The notes: generated from the sequence alone by a model not told the origin. DNA of 64,000 nt from Alphaproteobacteria bacterium (GCA_025361185.1 JANYAR010000135.1:1-64000); one strand, 5' to 3'; shown: positions 40,984 to 51,648, numbered from the stretch's first letter. Made by a program: numbers and translations.

Positions 40984-41049
40984 GAGCTGTCGAAACCCCG
41001 CTCCGAACCCAGCGCCGGGACGCCGCGAGCTAAGGCGAACGGCCGGCTC

Positions 41050-41922
41050 TCAGCCCCAGGGACCACGATTTACAGGCGTGGTGTCAGAACCCGCCATCGC
41101 CTTGAGCCGGGCGATGCGTTCTTCGGTGGAAGGATGAGTGGCGAACAGGCCCGAGATGCCGCCATGCAGCGGATTGATGATGAACATATGTGCCGTGGCA
41201 GGGTTGGCGTCGGCGGGATAATTCTCGATGCGCTGCGCGGCGTGTTCGATCTGGCCCAGCGCGCTCGCCAGCCACAGCGGCCGCCCGGTGATTTCCGCGC
41301 CCGCGCGGTCGGCTTCGAATTCGCGCGAGCGCGAGATCGCCGCCTGCACCAGCACGGCCGCGATGGGCGCAAGCATGGTCACCAGCAGCACGCCCACGAA
41401 CCCCAAGGGACGATCGCGGTCGCGGCTGCCGCCCATGAAGAAGGCCATATTGGCCAGCATGGAAATCGCGCCCGCGATCACCGCGGTGATGGTCATGGTC
41501 AGGGTGTCGCGATGTTTCACATGCCCCAGCTCATGCGCCAGAACGCCCGCCAGTTCTTCCTGGTTCACTTGCGCGAGCAGGCCGGAAGTGACGCAGACCG
41601 CGGCATGCTCGGGATTGCGTCCGGTGGCAAAGGCGTTGGGCTGCGGATTCTCGGTGATGAAAACCTTGGGCATGGGAAGCTGCGCCTGGGCCGCCAGCTT
41701 GGTCACCAGCTGATAGAGATCGGGTGCGCTCTGCGCGTCGACTTGGCGCGCGCCATACATGGACAACAGCACCTTGTCGGAATTCCAATAGGCAAACAGG
41801 TTGGTGGCCAGCGCAAAGGCAAAGGCGATCAAAACGCCAGTGCCGCCACCCAGGACCGCACCAACGGCCAGGAACAGGCCGGTCATTGCCGCCATCAGGA
41901 TCCCGGTTCGCAGCGTATTCAT
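41050..41922 (-). CDS. htpX: Protease HtpX
   Basis: [33 protein letters not shown] HExx[19 protein letters not shown]. Confidence 0.96.
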   Translation of the reverse strand: MNTLRTGILMAAMTGLFLAVGAVLGGGTGVLIAFAFALATNLFAYWNSDKVLLSMYGARQVDAQSAPDLYQLVTKLAAQAQLPMPKVFITENPQPNAFATGRNPEHAAVCVTSGLLAQVNQEELAGVLAHELGHVKHRDTLTMTITAVIAGAISMLANMAFFMGGSRDRDRPLGFVGVLLVTMLAPIAAVLVQAAISRSREFEADRAGAEITGRPLWLASALGQIEHAAQRIENYPADANPATAHMFIINPLHGGISGLFATHPSTEERIARLKAMAGSDTTPVNRGPWG

Positions 41923-41959
41923 CGTTTCTCTCCTCGGTCCCTGAATGTAAGATCGCTCA

Positions 41960-42160
41960 ATGGCCAATCAAGCAACGCCGTCTCCGGAAGAAGTCGCCGC
42001 CCGCATCGCCCAGGCGGCCGAACGCGCCAAGGCCGAAGCCGAAGAGCGCCGTGCAAAGGAAGCTAAGAAGCAATTGCCGCCGGAATTGGGCGGACCCAAG
42101 GGCCCGGAACCCACGCGCTATGGCGACTGGGAGCGCAAGGGTATTGTCTCAGATTTTTAA
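41960..42160 (+). CDS. DUF1674 / SdhAF4-like protein
   Basis: C-terminal [24 protein letters not shown]. Confidence 0.92.
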   Translation: MANQATPSPEEVAARIAQAAERAKAEAEERRAKEAKKQLPPELGGPKGPEPTRYGDWERKGIVSDF

Positions 42161-42213
42161 GGAGCGACCAGCAACGCGAGCAAGGCGAGCGCCTGCCGGC
42201 GCAACCATTTAAA
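42161..42213 (+). repeat. Intergenic repeat family B, copy B2
   Basis: GGAGCGACCAGCAACGCG...GCCTGCCGGCGCAACCATTTAAA between convergent genes. Confidence 0.65.
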
Positions 42214-42700
42214 AAGCCTCCGCCGTCATTTCCTCGAGAGTTCGGCGCACATCCACCGGCCAGGCCTCGACATGGGCGGCGAACTCCTCGCGCTGGCCCG
42301 CATACAGCGCCCGGATGGCTTCTTCATAGCCAGGTGCATTGCCGACCAGGACGGTGGCGAAGCGATAAGCGGCATCGCGCAGGGCACGCTGGCGGGCTTT
42401 GGGACTACGGCTCGCTTCCTCCACCAGCTTGCGCAGCGCGACCGAGGCGCCGCCCGGCTGTGTGGCCAGCCAGTCCCAGTGCCGGGGCAGCAAGGTGACT
42501 TCTCTTGGCGTCACCCCCAGCTTGGGCCGGCCAGGGCGCGGGCCGTCATCGCGGGGCGGGAAGCGGGGGTCAATGTCGACCACTCGGCCAGTTTCCTGCT
42601 CAAAAATCAGGGAATCCGGGGTCTGGCTGGAGACGGCATAGACCTGGGGCAGGGACCCGGAGGCTATTTGGTCAAAGCTGGAGAAGGCGAAATGGCTCAT
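42209..42700 (-). CDS. DUF2239 family protein
   Basis: RPKLGVTPREVTLLPRHWDWLATQPGGASVALRKLVEEASR; RFATVLVGNAPGYEEAIRALYAG. Confidence 0.85.
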   Translation of the reverse strand: MSHFAFSSFDQIASGSLPQVYAVSSQTPDSLIFEQETGRVVDIDPRFPPRDDGPRPGRPKLGVTPREVTLLPRHWDWLATQPGGASVALRKLVEEASRSPKARQRALRDAAYRFATVLVGNAPGYEEAIRALYAGQREEFAAHVEAWPVDVRRTLEEMTAEAF

Positions 42701-42706
42701 ATTCTC

Positions 42707-42750
42707 TATTTACCCGGATGAAAATGATCAGTCAATATCATCCGGGTAAA
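42707..42750 (-). promoter_or_regulatory. Sigma70-like promoter (TTGACT-17-TAAATA) overlapped by a 13-bp inverted repeat
   Basis: -35 TTGACT at 42735-42730, -10 TAAATA at 42712-42707; arms TTTACCCGGATGA (42709-42721)/TCATCCGGGTAAA (42738-42750). Confidence 0.6.
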
Positions 42751-42823
42751 AGTAAATCTCTGCTTTCCCTTGATGCGGCAACGCCCAAGGTTCATCTAAG
42801 AGAGCCAATTGAAAAGCAGCGCC

Positions 42824-43381
42824 ATGTTCATCCAGACCGAATCCACCCCCAATCCCGCCACGCTGAAATTCCTGCCCGGACGCGAGGTGATGGGCGATGG
42901 CGCGGTCGCTGATTTCCCCAGTGCCGAGCAGGCCCACCGTTCGCCGCTCGCCAAAGCGCTTTTCACCATCCCCGAGGTCAGCCGCGTTTTCTTCGGTTCG
43001 GACTTCATTTCGGTCACCAAGCGCGATGGCGATTGGAAGCATCTCAAGCCCGCCATCCTTGGCGCGGTGATGGAGCATTTCACCCAAGGCTTGCCGCTGC
43101 TGGAAGGCGGCGCTGACGAAGCCGAAGAGACGTTCAGCGACGAAGACAGCGAAGTGGTGGCGCAGATAAAGGAACTGATCGAAACCCGCGTGCGTCCCGC
43201 GGTGGCGCAGGATGGAGGCGACATCATTTTCAAAGCTTTTGATGGTTCCAGCGGCGTCGTTTCCCTGCAGCTGCAAGGTTCCTGCGCGGGATGCCCATCT
43301 TCCACCATGACGCTGAAAAACGGCATCGAGAATATGCTGCGCCACTATGTGCCCGAAGTCACCGCGGTCGAATCGGTCTGA
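42824..43381 (+). CDS. NifU family Fe-S scaffold/carrier (Nfu)
   Basis: MFIQTESTPNPATLKFLPGREV; DGGDIIFKAFDGSSGVVSLQLQGSCAGCPSSTMTLKNGIENMLRHYVPEV. Confidence 0.95.
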   Translation: MFIQTESTPNPATLKFLPGREVMGDGAVADFPSAEQAHRSPLAKALFTIPEVSRVFFGSDFISVTKRDGDWKHLKPAILGAVMEHFTQGLPLLEGGADEAEETFSDEDSEVVAQIKELIETRVRPAVAQDGGDIIFKAFDGSSGVVSLQLQGSCAGCPSSTMTLKNGIENMLRHYVPEVTAVESV

Positions 43382-44016
43382 TGCCAGTTCCACATTCAGA
43401 AGAAGCCTATCTCGCTGAACCCGATCACGCGATCGCCGACGCGGCGCTGGACACGATTTTCCGCGGCGCGCGCACGCTGCGCCAATGGCAGGACAAGCCG
43501 GCCTCACCCGCACTGCTGATGGCGATTTACGACCTGATGCGCTGGGGGCCGACTGAATCCAACATCACCCCCGCGCGCTTTCATTTCATCGTATCGAAGG
43601 GCGCCAAGACGCGCCTGGAACCTTTGCTGGACGAAGGCAATCGCAAACAGACCATGGCGGCGCCCGCCACCGCCATCATCGGCTATGACCTGGATTTTGC
43701 CCGGACCCTGCCCAAACTTGCGCCGCGCGCGGCAACCCGTCTTTCGGAAATTCTGGCGGCGGACCCAAACAAGGCGCGTTTCATGGCGATGCGCAGCGCA
43801 GGTCTGCAGGGCGGCTATTTCATTGTCGCCGCCCGCGCTTTGGGTCTGGATTGCGGACCTATGTCCGGCTTTGACCGGGGTGGTGTAGACAGGGAATTCT
43901 TCGCCGGCACCGCGATCAAATCCTATTTTCTTTGCAATCTCGGCTATGGCGATCCGGCAGGCTTGCGGCCGCGCAGCGACCGCCTTGGTTTCGACGAAGC
44001 CTGCAAGATTCTCTAA
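43381..44016 (+). CDS. Malonic semialdehyde reductase-like nitroreductase (RutE type)
   Basis: ALDTIFRGARTLRQWQDKPASPALLMAIYDLMRWGPTESNITPARFHFI; LGLDCGPMSGFD. Confidence 0.88.
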   Translation: MPVPHSEEAYLAEPDHAIADAALDTIFRGARTLRQWQDKPASPALLMAIYDLMRWGPTESNITPARFHFIVSKGAKTRLEPLLDEGNRKQTMAAPATAIIGYDLDFARTLPKLAPRAATRLSEILAADPNKARFMAMRSAGLQGGYFIVAARALGLDCGPMSGFDRGGVDREFFAGTAIKSYFLCNLGYGDPAGLRPRSDRLGFDEACKIL

Positions 44017-44675
44017 TGACGCTGCTGGCTGTCGATACTGCGCTCGGCGCCTGTTCGGTTGTGTTGCTGGATGGCGATGACATTCGCGCCCATATTCTTG
44101 AAGCGATGGACCGCGGCCACGCCGAACGGCTTGCGCCGATGGTTGACGAAGCAATGGCGTCGGCGGGCGCGAAATTTTCCTCTCTCCGGCGCCTGGCGGT
44201 TACCGTCGGTCCCGGCACCTTCACCGGCCAGCGGGTGGGACTGGCCTTTATGCGCGGATTGCGTCTGGCGCTTAAACAACCGCTTGTCGGCGTGACCACG
44301 CTTGAAGTCATGGCCGCCGCTGCCAGTGACGAGACGGGGATGGCAAAGGTTGCGGCCATCCATGATGCGCGCCGCGAAGAAGCCTATCTGCTGTTGAAGG
44401 ACGGCGCCGACGTGGTTTTACAACCAACAGTCATGCCCTTTGCTGATGCGCTGGCGCGCATCCGCTCTTTCGGGCCTTGCGCCCTGGCGGGGACCGGCGC
44501 GGCGATCGCATTCGATAGTCTGAGCGCGGACCATGTCCTTTCTTCCGTGCGCCAGCCCGATGCGCTTTGGGTGGCGCGGTTGGCGCAAAACCTGCCTGCG
44601 CCGCAACAGGCGCCCGGTCCGCTCTATCTGCGCGCGCCCGACGCCAAATTGCCCGGTGGTAAAGCCCTTGTCTGA
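44016..44675 (+). CDS. tsaB: tRNA threonylcarbamoyladenosine biosynthesis protein TsaB
   Basis: LLAVDTALGACSVVLLDGD...VTVGPGTFTGQRVGLAFMRGLRLAL. Confidence 0.93.
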   Translation: MTLLAVDTALGACSVVLLDGDDIRAHILEAMDRGHAERLAPMVDEAMASAGAKFSSLRRLAVTVGPGTFTGQRVGLAFMRGLRLALKQPLVGVTTLEVMAAAASDETGMAKVAAIHDARREEAYLLLKDGADVVLQPTVMPFADALARIRSFGPCALAGTGAAIAFDSLSADHVLSSVRQPDALWVARLAQNLPAPQQAPGPLYLRAPDAKLPGGKALV

Positions 44676-45114
44676 CATTGCGCCATTCGACCCCATCGCG
44701 GGTACACATACTTTGGCGGTCTTGCATGCCGCCTGTTTTCCCGACCCCTGGGACGCCGCTGCGATCAGCGCGTTGCTTGTCGCGCCGGACGCCTTTGCCT
44801 ACGCCCATGAGGACGGTTTTGTGCTGGCGCGGGCGGCCGGCGGCGAAGCGGAAATCCTCACCCTGGCGGTGGTCCCGCCGGCGCGGGGCCAAGGATTGGG
44901 GGCCGCCTTGCTGCGGGCCGCCATCGTCCGGGCGCAGGAACTGGGCGCCCAGACCATGTTCCTGGAAGTGGGCGCCGACAATCCGCATGCCCTGGCGCTC
45001 TATGCTGGATTGGGATTTGCCAAGGTTGGAACGCGCAAAGCCTATTATTCCGCGACTTCCGGCAATGGGGACGCGCTGGTTCTCAGGCTTTCGCTGCCCG
45101 TCAAATTCGCCTAA
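44656..45114 (+). CDS. rimI: Ribosomal protein S18 alanine N-acetyltransferase-like GNAT
   Basis: AACFPDPWDAAAISALL; ILTLAVVPPARGQGLGAALLRA; NPHALALYAGLGFAKVGTRKAYY; GTG start inferred. Confidence 0.9.
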   Translation: MVKPLSDIAPFDPIAGTHTLAVLHAACFPDPWDAAAISALLVAPDAFAYAHEDGFVLARAAGGEAEILTLAVVPPARGQGLGAALLRAAIVRAQELGAQTMFLEVGADNPHALALYAGLGFAKVGTRKAYYSATSGNGDALVLRLSLPVKFA

Positions 45115-45183
45115 CCTGCTGGCGATCCCGCATAGCCAGGAGCATCGGCGAATGCCGGAGCGCGCAAAATCAAGGAGCTTTAT

Positions 45184-45603
45184 GTGACGCGGATCGAGAA
45201 AGCCTGCGTCGACAAGGGCCTTCGGATGACTGACCAGCGTCGCGTCATCGCCCGGGTTTTGTCGGACGCCGCCGATCACCCCGATGCCGAAGAACTGTAT
45301 CGCCGCGCCTCTTCCATCGACCCGCACATTTCCATCGCCACCGTCTATCGCACCGTCAAGCTGTTCGAGGATGCCGGCATATTGGAACGGCATGACTTCC
45401 GCGACGGCCGCTCGCGCTATGAGGAAGTGCCGGAGTCCCATCACGATCACCTGATCGATGTGGCGACCGGAAGCGTGATCGAATTCCGCAACGAGGATAT
45501 CGAGAAGCTGCAGCGCCGGGTGGCGGAAGAACTGGGCTTCGAGCTGATCGACCACCGTCTGGAATTGTATGGCGTGCCCAAAGGGCGCAAGCCCCAATCA
45601 TGA
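45184..45603 (+). CDS. fur: Fur family transcriptional regulator
   Basis: LRMTDQRRVIARVL...HISIATVYRTVKLFEDAGILERHDF...HHDHLIDV. Confidence 0.93.
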   Translation: MTRIEKACVDKGLRMTDQRRVIARVLSDAADHPDAEELYRRASSIDPHISIATVYRTVKLFEDAGILERHDFRDGRSRYEEVPESHHDHLIDVATGSVIEFRNEDIEKLQRRVAEELGFELIDHRLELYGVPKGRKPQS

Positions 45604-45656
45604 CTTGGCGCAAGCCCCAGTCATGACACCGCAAAAATCCTGAAGTCAGGCACCTG

Positions 45657-46481
45657 ATGTCCCGGCTGCGCGCCGTTCTTATCCTTGCGGCTTTTCTGGC
45701 CATCACTGCGCTCGGCATGCCGGTGCAATGGCTGCTGCTGGGGCTGGGCAGCGGTGCCGCGCGTACCTTCCCCAATCGCTATCATCGCGTCGTTGCCTGG
45801 CTGTTCGGCATTCACATCCATGTGATCGGCAAGCCGGTCACGGGTGAAGGCGTGTTGATGGTGGCCAATCACACCAGTTGGGCCGATATCATCATTTTCT
45901 CGGCGGTGACGCCGCTGTCCTTTGTCGCCAAGGCCGAGGTCGCGCGCTGGCCCTTATTCGGCACCCTGGCGCGGCTGCAGCGCACCGTCTTTATCGAGCG
46001 GACGCGCCGCAGCACCACCGGCGAGGCCCGCGACGAGATCCGCGAGCGGTTGTTGGACGGCGACACCCTGATTTTGTTTCCCGAAGGCACCAGTCACACC
46101 GGCAATACGGTGCTGCCTTTCAAGAGCGCGCTTTTGGGCGCGGCGGAAGCAATACTCAAGGGCGGCCAACATGTGAAAGTGCAGCCGATTTCGGTGGCCT
46201 TCACCGGCCTGCACGGCCTGCCGATGGGGCGGGAAAATCGCCCGCTTTTTGCCTGGTATGGCGACATGGAGATGGTGCCGCATCTGTGGGAGGCGCTGCT
46301 GGCGGGCCCGCTGGATGTGGTGGTCCAGTTCCATGAACCGCTCAGCCTGGACCGCTTGGACCGCAAGACCCTGGCCCGCCGGGCGCAAGATGTGGTGCAG
46401 CAAGGCCAGGCGCAAGCCCTGATGGGCCGCCACATGGCCTTGAATTCCGATGCCCCCGCCCCGATAAACCTGCCCCAATGA
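45657..46481 (+). CDS. plsC: 1-acyl-glycerol-3-phosphate acyltransferase
   Basis: [10 protein letters not shown] HxxxxD motif; [10 protein letters not shown]. Confidence 0.92.
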   Translation: MSRLRAVLILAAFLAITALGMPVQWLLLGLGSGAARTFPNRYHRVVAWLFGIHIHVIGKPVTGEGVLMVANHTSWADIIIFSAVTPLSFVAKAEVARWPLFGTLARLQRTVFIERTRRSTTGEARDEIRERLLDGDTLILFPEGTSHTGNTVLPFKSALLGAAEAILKGGQHVKVQPISVAFTGLHGLPMGRENRPLFAWYGDMEMVPHLWEALLAGPLDVVVQFHEPLSLDRLDRKTLARRAQDVVQQGQAQALMGRHMALNSDAPAPINLPQ

Positions 46482-47803
46482 AGAAGCTCTTCGTCAAAAC
46501 CTATGGCTGCCAGATGAACGCCTATGATTCCGCCAAGATGGCGGATCTGCTGGCGCCGCTGGGCTATGCCCGGACCGACACGCCCGAAGGCGCCGATATG
46601 GTGATCCTCAACACCTGCCACATCCGCGAAAGGGCGGCGGAAAAAGTCTATTCCGAACTGGGGCGGCTCAAGGCGTTGAAGGCCGAAAAAGCACGCGATG
46701 GCGGGCGTATGCTGCTGGCGGTGGCCGGCTGCGTCGCCCAGGCCGAAGGCGAAGAGATTGTGGCGCGCGCGCCGGTGGTGGACATGGTGGTGGGGCCGCA
46801 ATCCTATCACCGCCTGCCCGAGATGATCGCGCGCACCGCGCGCGCCGGCGGTCACGCGCTGGAAACCGATTTCCCGGCGCTGGAAAAATTCGATTCCCTG
46901 ATGCCGCCGCAAGCCAGCGGCGTCAGCGCCTTTCTCACCGTGCAGGAAGGCTGCGACAAATTCTGTACCTTCTGCGTGGTGCCCTATACGCGTGGCACCG
47001 AACAGTCCCGTCCGCCGCAGGATATCCTGCGCGAGGCGCGGCAATTGGCGGATAAAGGCGCGCGCGAGATCGTGCTACTCGGCCAGAATGTCAACGCTTA
47101 CAATGCCCAGGGTTGGTCATTGGCCAAACTGTGCGACGCCATCGCCGATATCGAATCCATCGAGCGCATCCGCTACACCACCAGTCATCCCAGGGACATG
47201 AGCGAGGATCTCATCGCCGCTCATGGCGCTAATCCCAAGCTGATGCCCTATCTGCATCTGCCGGTGCAGTCGGGCTCCGATGCCGTGCTGGAGGCTATGA
47301 ACCGCCAACATCGATGCGACGATTACCGCCGCACGATCGAACGTATCCGTGAGGTGCGGCCCGACATCGCCTTGACCTCGGATTTCATTGTCGGCTTTCC
47401 CGGCGAAAGCGATGCCGACTTTGAAGCGACACTGCAATTGGTGCGCGACATCGGCTATGCCACGGCCTTCTCTTTCAAATATTCCAAGCGGCCCGGCACG
47501 CCCGCCTCCACCATGCGCAAGCAGATACCCGAAGACGTAAAGGCCGCACGCCTGGATGTGTTGCAGAAGCTGCTTGCGACACAGCAATATGCTTTCGACG
47601 ATTCCAAGATCGGCCAGGTCTTGCCGGTTCTGTTCGAGAAGGTGGCGCGCGACCCGGGTCAGATCATGGGCCGCACGCCCTTTTCGCAGCCGGTGCATGT
47701 CCAGGCCGATGCCGCCCTGATCGGCCGGGTGGCGGAGGTGAAAATCGCACGGCGCACCGCCAACAGCCTGCATGGGACACTACTTCAGGAACAAAGCGCG
47801 TGA
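46478..47803 (+). CDS. miaB: tRNA-2-methylthio-N6-dimethylallyladenosine synthase
   Basis: [45 protein letters not shown] radical SAM CxxxCxxC. Confidence 0.97.
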   Translation: MKKLFVKTYGCQMNAYDSAKMADLLAPLGYARTDTPEGADMVILNTCHIRERAAEKVYSELGRLKALKAEKARDGGRMLLAVAGCVAQAEGEEIVARAPVVDMVVGPQSYHRLPEMIARTARAGGHALETDFPALEKFDSLMPPQASGVSAFLTVQEGCDKFCTFCVVPYTRGTEQSRPPQDILREARQLADKGAREIVLLGQNVNAYNAQGWSLAKLCDAIADIESIERIRYTTSHPRDMSEDLIAAHGANPKLMPYLHLPVQSGSDAVLEAMNRQHRCDDYRRTIERIREVRPDIALTSDFIVGFPGESDADFEATLQLVRDIGYATAFSFKYSKRPGTPASTMRKQIPEDVKAARLDVLQKLLATQQYAFDDSKIGQVLPVLFEKVARDPGQIMGRTPFSQPVHVQADAALIGRVAEVKIARRTANSLHGTLLQEQSA

Positions 47804-48777
47804 GCGCCAAGAAGACCGCAGCTGCGACGTTGGAGTTTCCCGACAACAAGCTGCTGCGCGCCCTGAGCGGGCCCCATGCCAAGCATTTTGCCCGTATCGA
47901 ACAGAAGCTGAATGTCGGCATCGACATGCGCGGCAATCTGGTGTCGGTCCAGGGCAAGGACCGCGAACGCGCCGGCGCAATTTTGCGGGCGCTGTATTTG
48001 CGGCTGGTGGCCGGCGAAAGCGTGACTCAAGCGGAAGTCGATGCCGAGATCCGCTTCACCGATGAGGCGCGCAGCCATGCGCCGGGCGCGATCAAGACTG
48101 CGTCATCGCGCGCGGTCCGGCCGCGGTCTCCGACCCAGGCCGCCTATCTGGAGATGATGCGCCAATGCCCGCTGGTGTTCGGGATCGGTCCTGCGGGCAC
48201 CGGCAAGACCTATCTGGCGGCCGCCTTCGCCGCCCACATGCTGCATGAGAAGCGGGTGGAGCGGCTGATCCTGTCGCGGCCCGCACTGGAAGCGGGTGAG
48301 CGGCTGGGTTTCCTGCCGGGCGATTTGAAGGAGAAGATCGATCCTTACCTGCGCCCGCTGTATGACGCGCTATTCGATGTCCTGGGAGAAGCCGCCGGAC
48401 GGCTGATGGAACAGGGTGTGATCGAGGTGGCGCCGCTGGCCTTCATGCGCGGGCGTACCTTGAACCGGGCCTTTGTCATTCTGGACGAGGCGCAGAACAC
48501 CACGCGTGCGCAAATCCAGATGGCCCTGACCCGGCTGGGGGAAGAAAGCCACATGGTGGTCACCGGCGATCCGTCGCAAAGCGATTTGCCTGGCGGCAAG
48601 GCAGCGGGCCTGAACGAGGCGATTGCCATCCTGGAAGGGGTGGAGGGCGTGGGTATCACCCGCTTTGCCGAGAAAGACGTGGTGCGCCATCCCCTCGTCG
48701 CGCGCATCGTCGCCGCCTATAACCGCGCAGATAAATCAGCAGACAATTCAGCAGACAATTCATCTGGCAAATCATGA
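47800..48777 (+). CDS. PhoH family ATPase
   Basis: [58 protein letters not shown]. Confidence 0.95.
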   Translation: MSAKKTAAATLEFPDNKLLRALSGPHAKHFARIEQKLNVGIDMRGNLVSVQGKDRERAGAILRALYLRLVAGESVTQAEVDAEIRFTDEARSHAPGAIKTASSRAVRPRSPTQAAYLEMMRQCPLVFGIGPAGTGKTYLAAAFAAHMLHEKRVERLILSRPALEAGERLGFLPGDLKEKIDPYLRPLYDALFDVLGEAAGRLMEQGVIEVAPLAFMRGRTLNRAFVILDEAQNTTRAQIQMALTRLGEESHMVVTGDPSQSDLPGGKAAGLNEAIAILEGVEGVGITRFAEKDVVRHPLVARIVAAYNRADKSADNSADNSSGKS

Positions 48778-49223
48778 GCACGATCACCCTGCTGATCGAG
48801 GACCCGCTCTGGCGTTCGCATCGCGGCCTTCAGGCGCGGCTGAAACTGGCCGCGGACACGGCCCGGCGGGCGGCGAAATTGAAAGGTGGAATTTCCATCC
48901 TGCTGGCGGACGACAGGATGTTGCGCAGCCTCAATCGCGATTTTCGTGGATTGAACAAGGCCACCAATGTGCTTTCTTTCCCCTCCGAGGCTGCGGCCTA
49001 TCACGGCGACATTGCCATCGCCTATGGCGTGACCAGGCGCGAAGCCAAGGCCGCGGGCAAGAGTTTCGCCGACCATGCGGCCCATCTGGTGGTGCACGGC
49101 GTGCTGCATCTGGCCGGCCATGATCACGAACGCCCGAAGGACGCCAAGGTGATGGAGGCGCTGGAGGTGAAAATCCTGGCGCGGTTTGGCATCGCCGATC
49201 CCTATGCCATAATGCCGCAATGA
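48774..49223 (+). CDS. ybeY: Endoribonuclease YbeY
   Basis: LRSLNRDFRGLNKATNVLSFP; HLVVHGVLHLAGHDHE. Confidence 0.96.
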   Translation: MSTITLLIEDPLWRSHRGLQARLKLAADTARRAAKLKGGISILLADDRMLRSLNRDFRGLNKATNVLSFPSEAAAYHGDIAIAYGVTRREAKAAGKSFADHAAHLVVHGVLHLAGHDHERPKDAKVMEALEVKILARFGIADPYAIMPQ

Positions 49224-50101
49224 GCGATCACCCGCTGAAGCGCTTGCTCCGGAAGGTTACAGGCCGCGATGCCGAAGCCACCGCTATCCGCGAGAGCCTG
49301 GAAGAGGTGATCGAGGAAAGCGAGCGGGAATCCCCGGCCCTGTCGGCGCAGGAGCGGGTGATGCTGGGCAACCTGCTCAAATTCGGCGAACTGACATTGC
49401 GCGACATCATGGTCCCGCGCGCCGAAATCGTGGCCGTCGATGAAGACATCGGCCTGGCCGATCTTCTCAAGCAGTTCCGCGAGGCACAGCATTCCCGGCT
49501 GCCTGTATACAGGGAGACGCTGGACGACCCCACCGGCCTGATCCATGTGAAGGATGTGCTGGGTTTGTTGGAGGCCGAGCCGGGCGGCGCCTATTGCCTT
49601 TCGCCCCATGCGCGCATCGCCGGCCTGCGTCGTCCCATCCTGTTCGCGCCGCCGTCGATGCGCGCCCTGGACCTGTTGCTCAAGATGCAGGCCACCCATA
49701 CTCATCTGGCGCTGGTGATCGACGAATATGGCGGCACTGACGGCCTAGTTTCCATCGAGGACATCATCGAGGAAATCGTGGGCGATATCGCCGACGAGCA
49801 TGACGAGGATGCGGCCACCCTCAAGGCCGACGGCAATGGTTATATCGCCGATGCCCGCATGGACCTGGACGATTTCCGGACCCAGACCGGGCATGACCTG
49901 CTGATTGAAGCTGGTGAAGAAGATATCGGGCGCGACGTCGACAGTCTGGGCGGGCTTGTGGTCTCGCTGCTGGGGCGGGTGCCGCTGCGAGGGGAAATCG
50001 TGGCCCATCCCGATGGCACTGAGTTCCAGGTGCTGGAAGCTGACCCGCGCCGTGTCCGCAAGTTGCGCGTCACTTTGCCCAAATCCCGCGCAACAGAGTG
50101 A
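49220..50101 (+). CDS. CBS-domain hemolysin/CorC-like protein
   Basis: TLRDIMVPRAEIVAVDEDIGLADLLKQFREAQHSRLPVYRETLDDPTGLIHVKDVL; DEYGGTDGLVSIEDIIEEIVGDI. Confidence 0.95.
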   Translation: MSDHPLKRLLRKVTGRDAEATAIRESLEEVIEESERESPALSAQERVMLGNLLKFGELTLRDIMVPRAEIVAVDEDIGLADLLKQFREAQHSRLPVYRETLDDPTGLIHVKDVLGLLEAEPGGAYCLSPHARIAGLRRPILFAPPSMRALDLLLKMQATHTHLALVIDEYGGTDGLVSIEDIIEEIVGDIADEHDEDAATLKADGNGYIADARMDLDDFRTQTGHDLLIEAGEEDIGRDVDSLGGLVVSLLGRVPLRGEIVAHPDGTEFQVLEADPRRVRKLRVTLPKSRATE

Positions 50102-51648
50102 ATGTGCTGACGCAAACCGGGGGCTGGGTTCGTGAGCTGGCCGGCTGGCGCGGATTGTTGTTCGCATTTGCAACCGGCGCGGTTTCAGCCACAGGCTTTG
50201 CGCCGCTGGAGTTCTTTCCGTCTCTGTTGCTGGGCTATGCCGCCTTGGTCCTGTTGCTGGATGGCGCGCACACCACGCCGCGGCCGGTGCGCCGCGCGGC
50301 CTGGCTGGGCTGGTCCTTCTATTTCGGCCAATTCCTGGTCGGCTGGCATTGGGTCGCCTATGCCTTCCTGATCTATCCAGGCACCAATCTGTGGCAACTG
50401 CCCTTCGCCCTCCTGTTGCCCGCCGGTGTGGCTCTGTTCGGCGCCCTGGCCTGTGGCCTGGCTGTCTTGTTCTGGCAGGATGGCCCGGGCCGCATCTTCG
50501 TTTTTGCTTTCATGGCGGCGCTGTCGGAATGGCTGCGGGGGCATCTTTTCACCGGCTTTCCCTGGAACCTGTCGGGCTATGGCTGGGGTGCGTCGCTGGC
50601 GCTGATGCAATCGGTCAGTCTGATGGGGGCCTATGGCCTGTCTTTCCTCACCATCCTGCTGGGCGCTTCCTTGGCGGAGTTGGCGGCCGCGCGCTGGCGC
50701 GCGCCCGCGGCACTGTTCGCGCTGTTCGCTCTGTTGTGGGGTTATGGCGTGTATCGCCTGTCCGCCACACCCATGCGTGATGTTCCGGGTGTAAGTCTGC
50801 GGCTGGTGCAACCGAATATTCCGCAGGCAGAAAAATATGTTCGGACCTTGATGCTGCAAAACTGGCAACGGCTGCTGGACCTTTCGATCCAGCCGCCTGT
50901 GAAGGATCAAAAAGTACCGACCCATATCATCTGGCCCGAAGCGGCGACCGGATTTCCCGTCGCCCGCTCGGCTGGAGCATTGGATCAGATCGCGCTGCTC
51001 TCGGCACGCGGACAGAGTTTGATCACCGGCTCTGACCGGGTGCTGCGCGATGCCGAGGGCATCACGGCCTACAACAGCCTTTACCTATTCAGGCCAAGTG
51101 GCGCCCCGCCGCTGATCTACGACAAATTCCATCTGGTGCCGTTCGGCGAGTATCTGCCCTTCGCCCGCGTGCTTAACCATATCGGCATCAGCCAGCTGAC
51201 GGTCGGCTCCGGTTTTGAGCCGGGCGACCATCCGCATGTGCTGGATGCCGGCATTGCGCCGCCTATGACGCCTCTGATCTGCTATGAAGTGATCTTTCCA
51301 CATGAAGTTGTCGATCCAGCGGAATCCAGGCCCGGCTGGCTGGTTAATATCACCGACGATTCCTGGTTTGGCCCCTGGGCTGGGCCGCGGCAGCATTTTC
51401 TGATCGCGCGATTTCGCGCCATCGAGGAAGGTCTACCGATCGCGCGCGCCGCCAATAGCGGCATCAGCGCAGTGATAGATCCGTTGGGGCGGGTGCGGGC
51501 CCGGCTGGATTTGAATAGGATGGGCGTCGTCGATGCAGGACTGCCTGTTGCGCTTGCGCCACCATTCTACGCACGGCTGGGCGATCTGATCTTTCTGGTC
51601 ATCATGGTTACCGGCGGATTTATCGGTTGCATGCTGGGCCGCAAATAA
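50098..51648 (+). CDS. lnt: Apolipoprotein N-acyltransferase
   Basis: FTGFPWNLSGYGWG; IIWPEAATGFP; YDKFHLVPFGEYLPF; LVNITDDSWFGPWAGPRQHFLIARFRAIEEGLPIARAANSG. Confidence 0.96.
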   Translation: MNVLTQTGGWVRELAGWRGLLFAFATGAVSATGFAPLEFFPSLLLGYAALVLLLDGAHTTPRPVRRAAWLGWSFYFGQFLVGWHWVAYAFLIYPGTNLWQLPFALLLPAGVALFGALACGLAVLFWQDGPGRIFVFAFMAALSEWLRGHLFTGFPWNLSGYGWGASLALMQSVSLMGAYGLSFLTILLGASLAELAAARWRAPAALFALFALLWGYGVYRLSATPMRDVPGVSLRLVQPNIPQAEKYVRTLMLQNWQRLLDLSIQPPVKDQKVPTHIIWPEAATGFPVARSAGALDQIALLSARGQSLITGSDRVLRDAEGITAYNSLYLFRPSGAPPLIYDKFHLVPFGEYLPFARVLNHIGISQLTVGSGFEPGDHPHVLDAGIAPPMTPLICYEVIFPHEVVDPAESRPGWLVNITDDSWFGPWAGPRQHFLIARFRAIEEGLPIARAANSGISAVIDPLGRVRARLDLNRMGVVDAGLPVALAPPFYARLGDLIFLVIMVTGGFIGCMLGRK

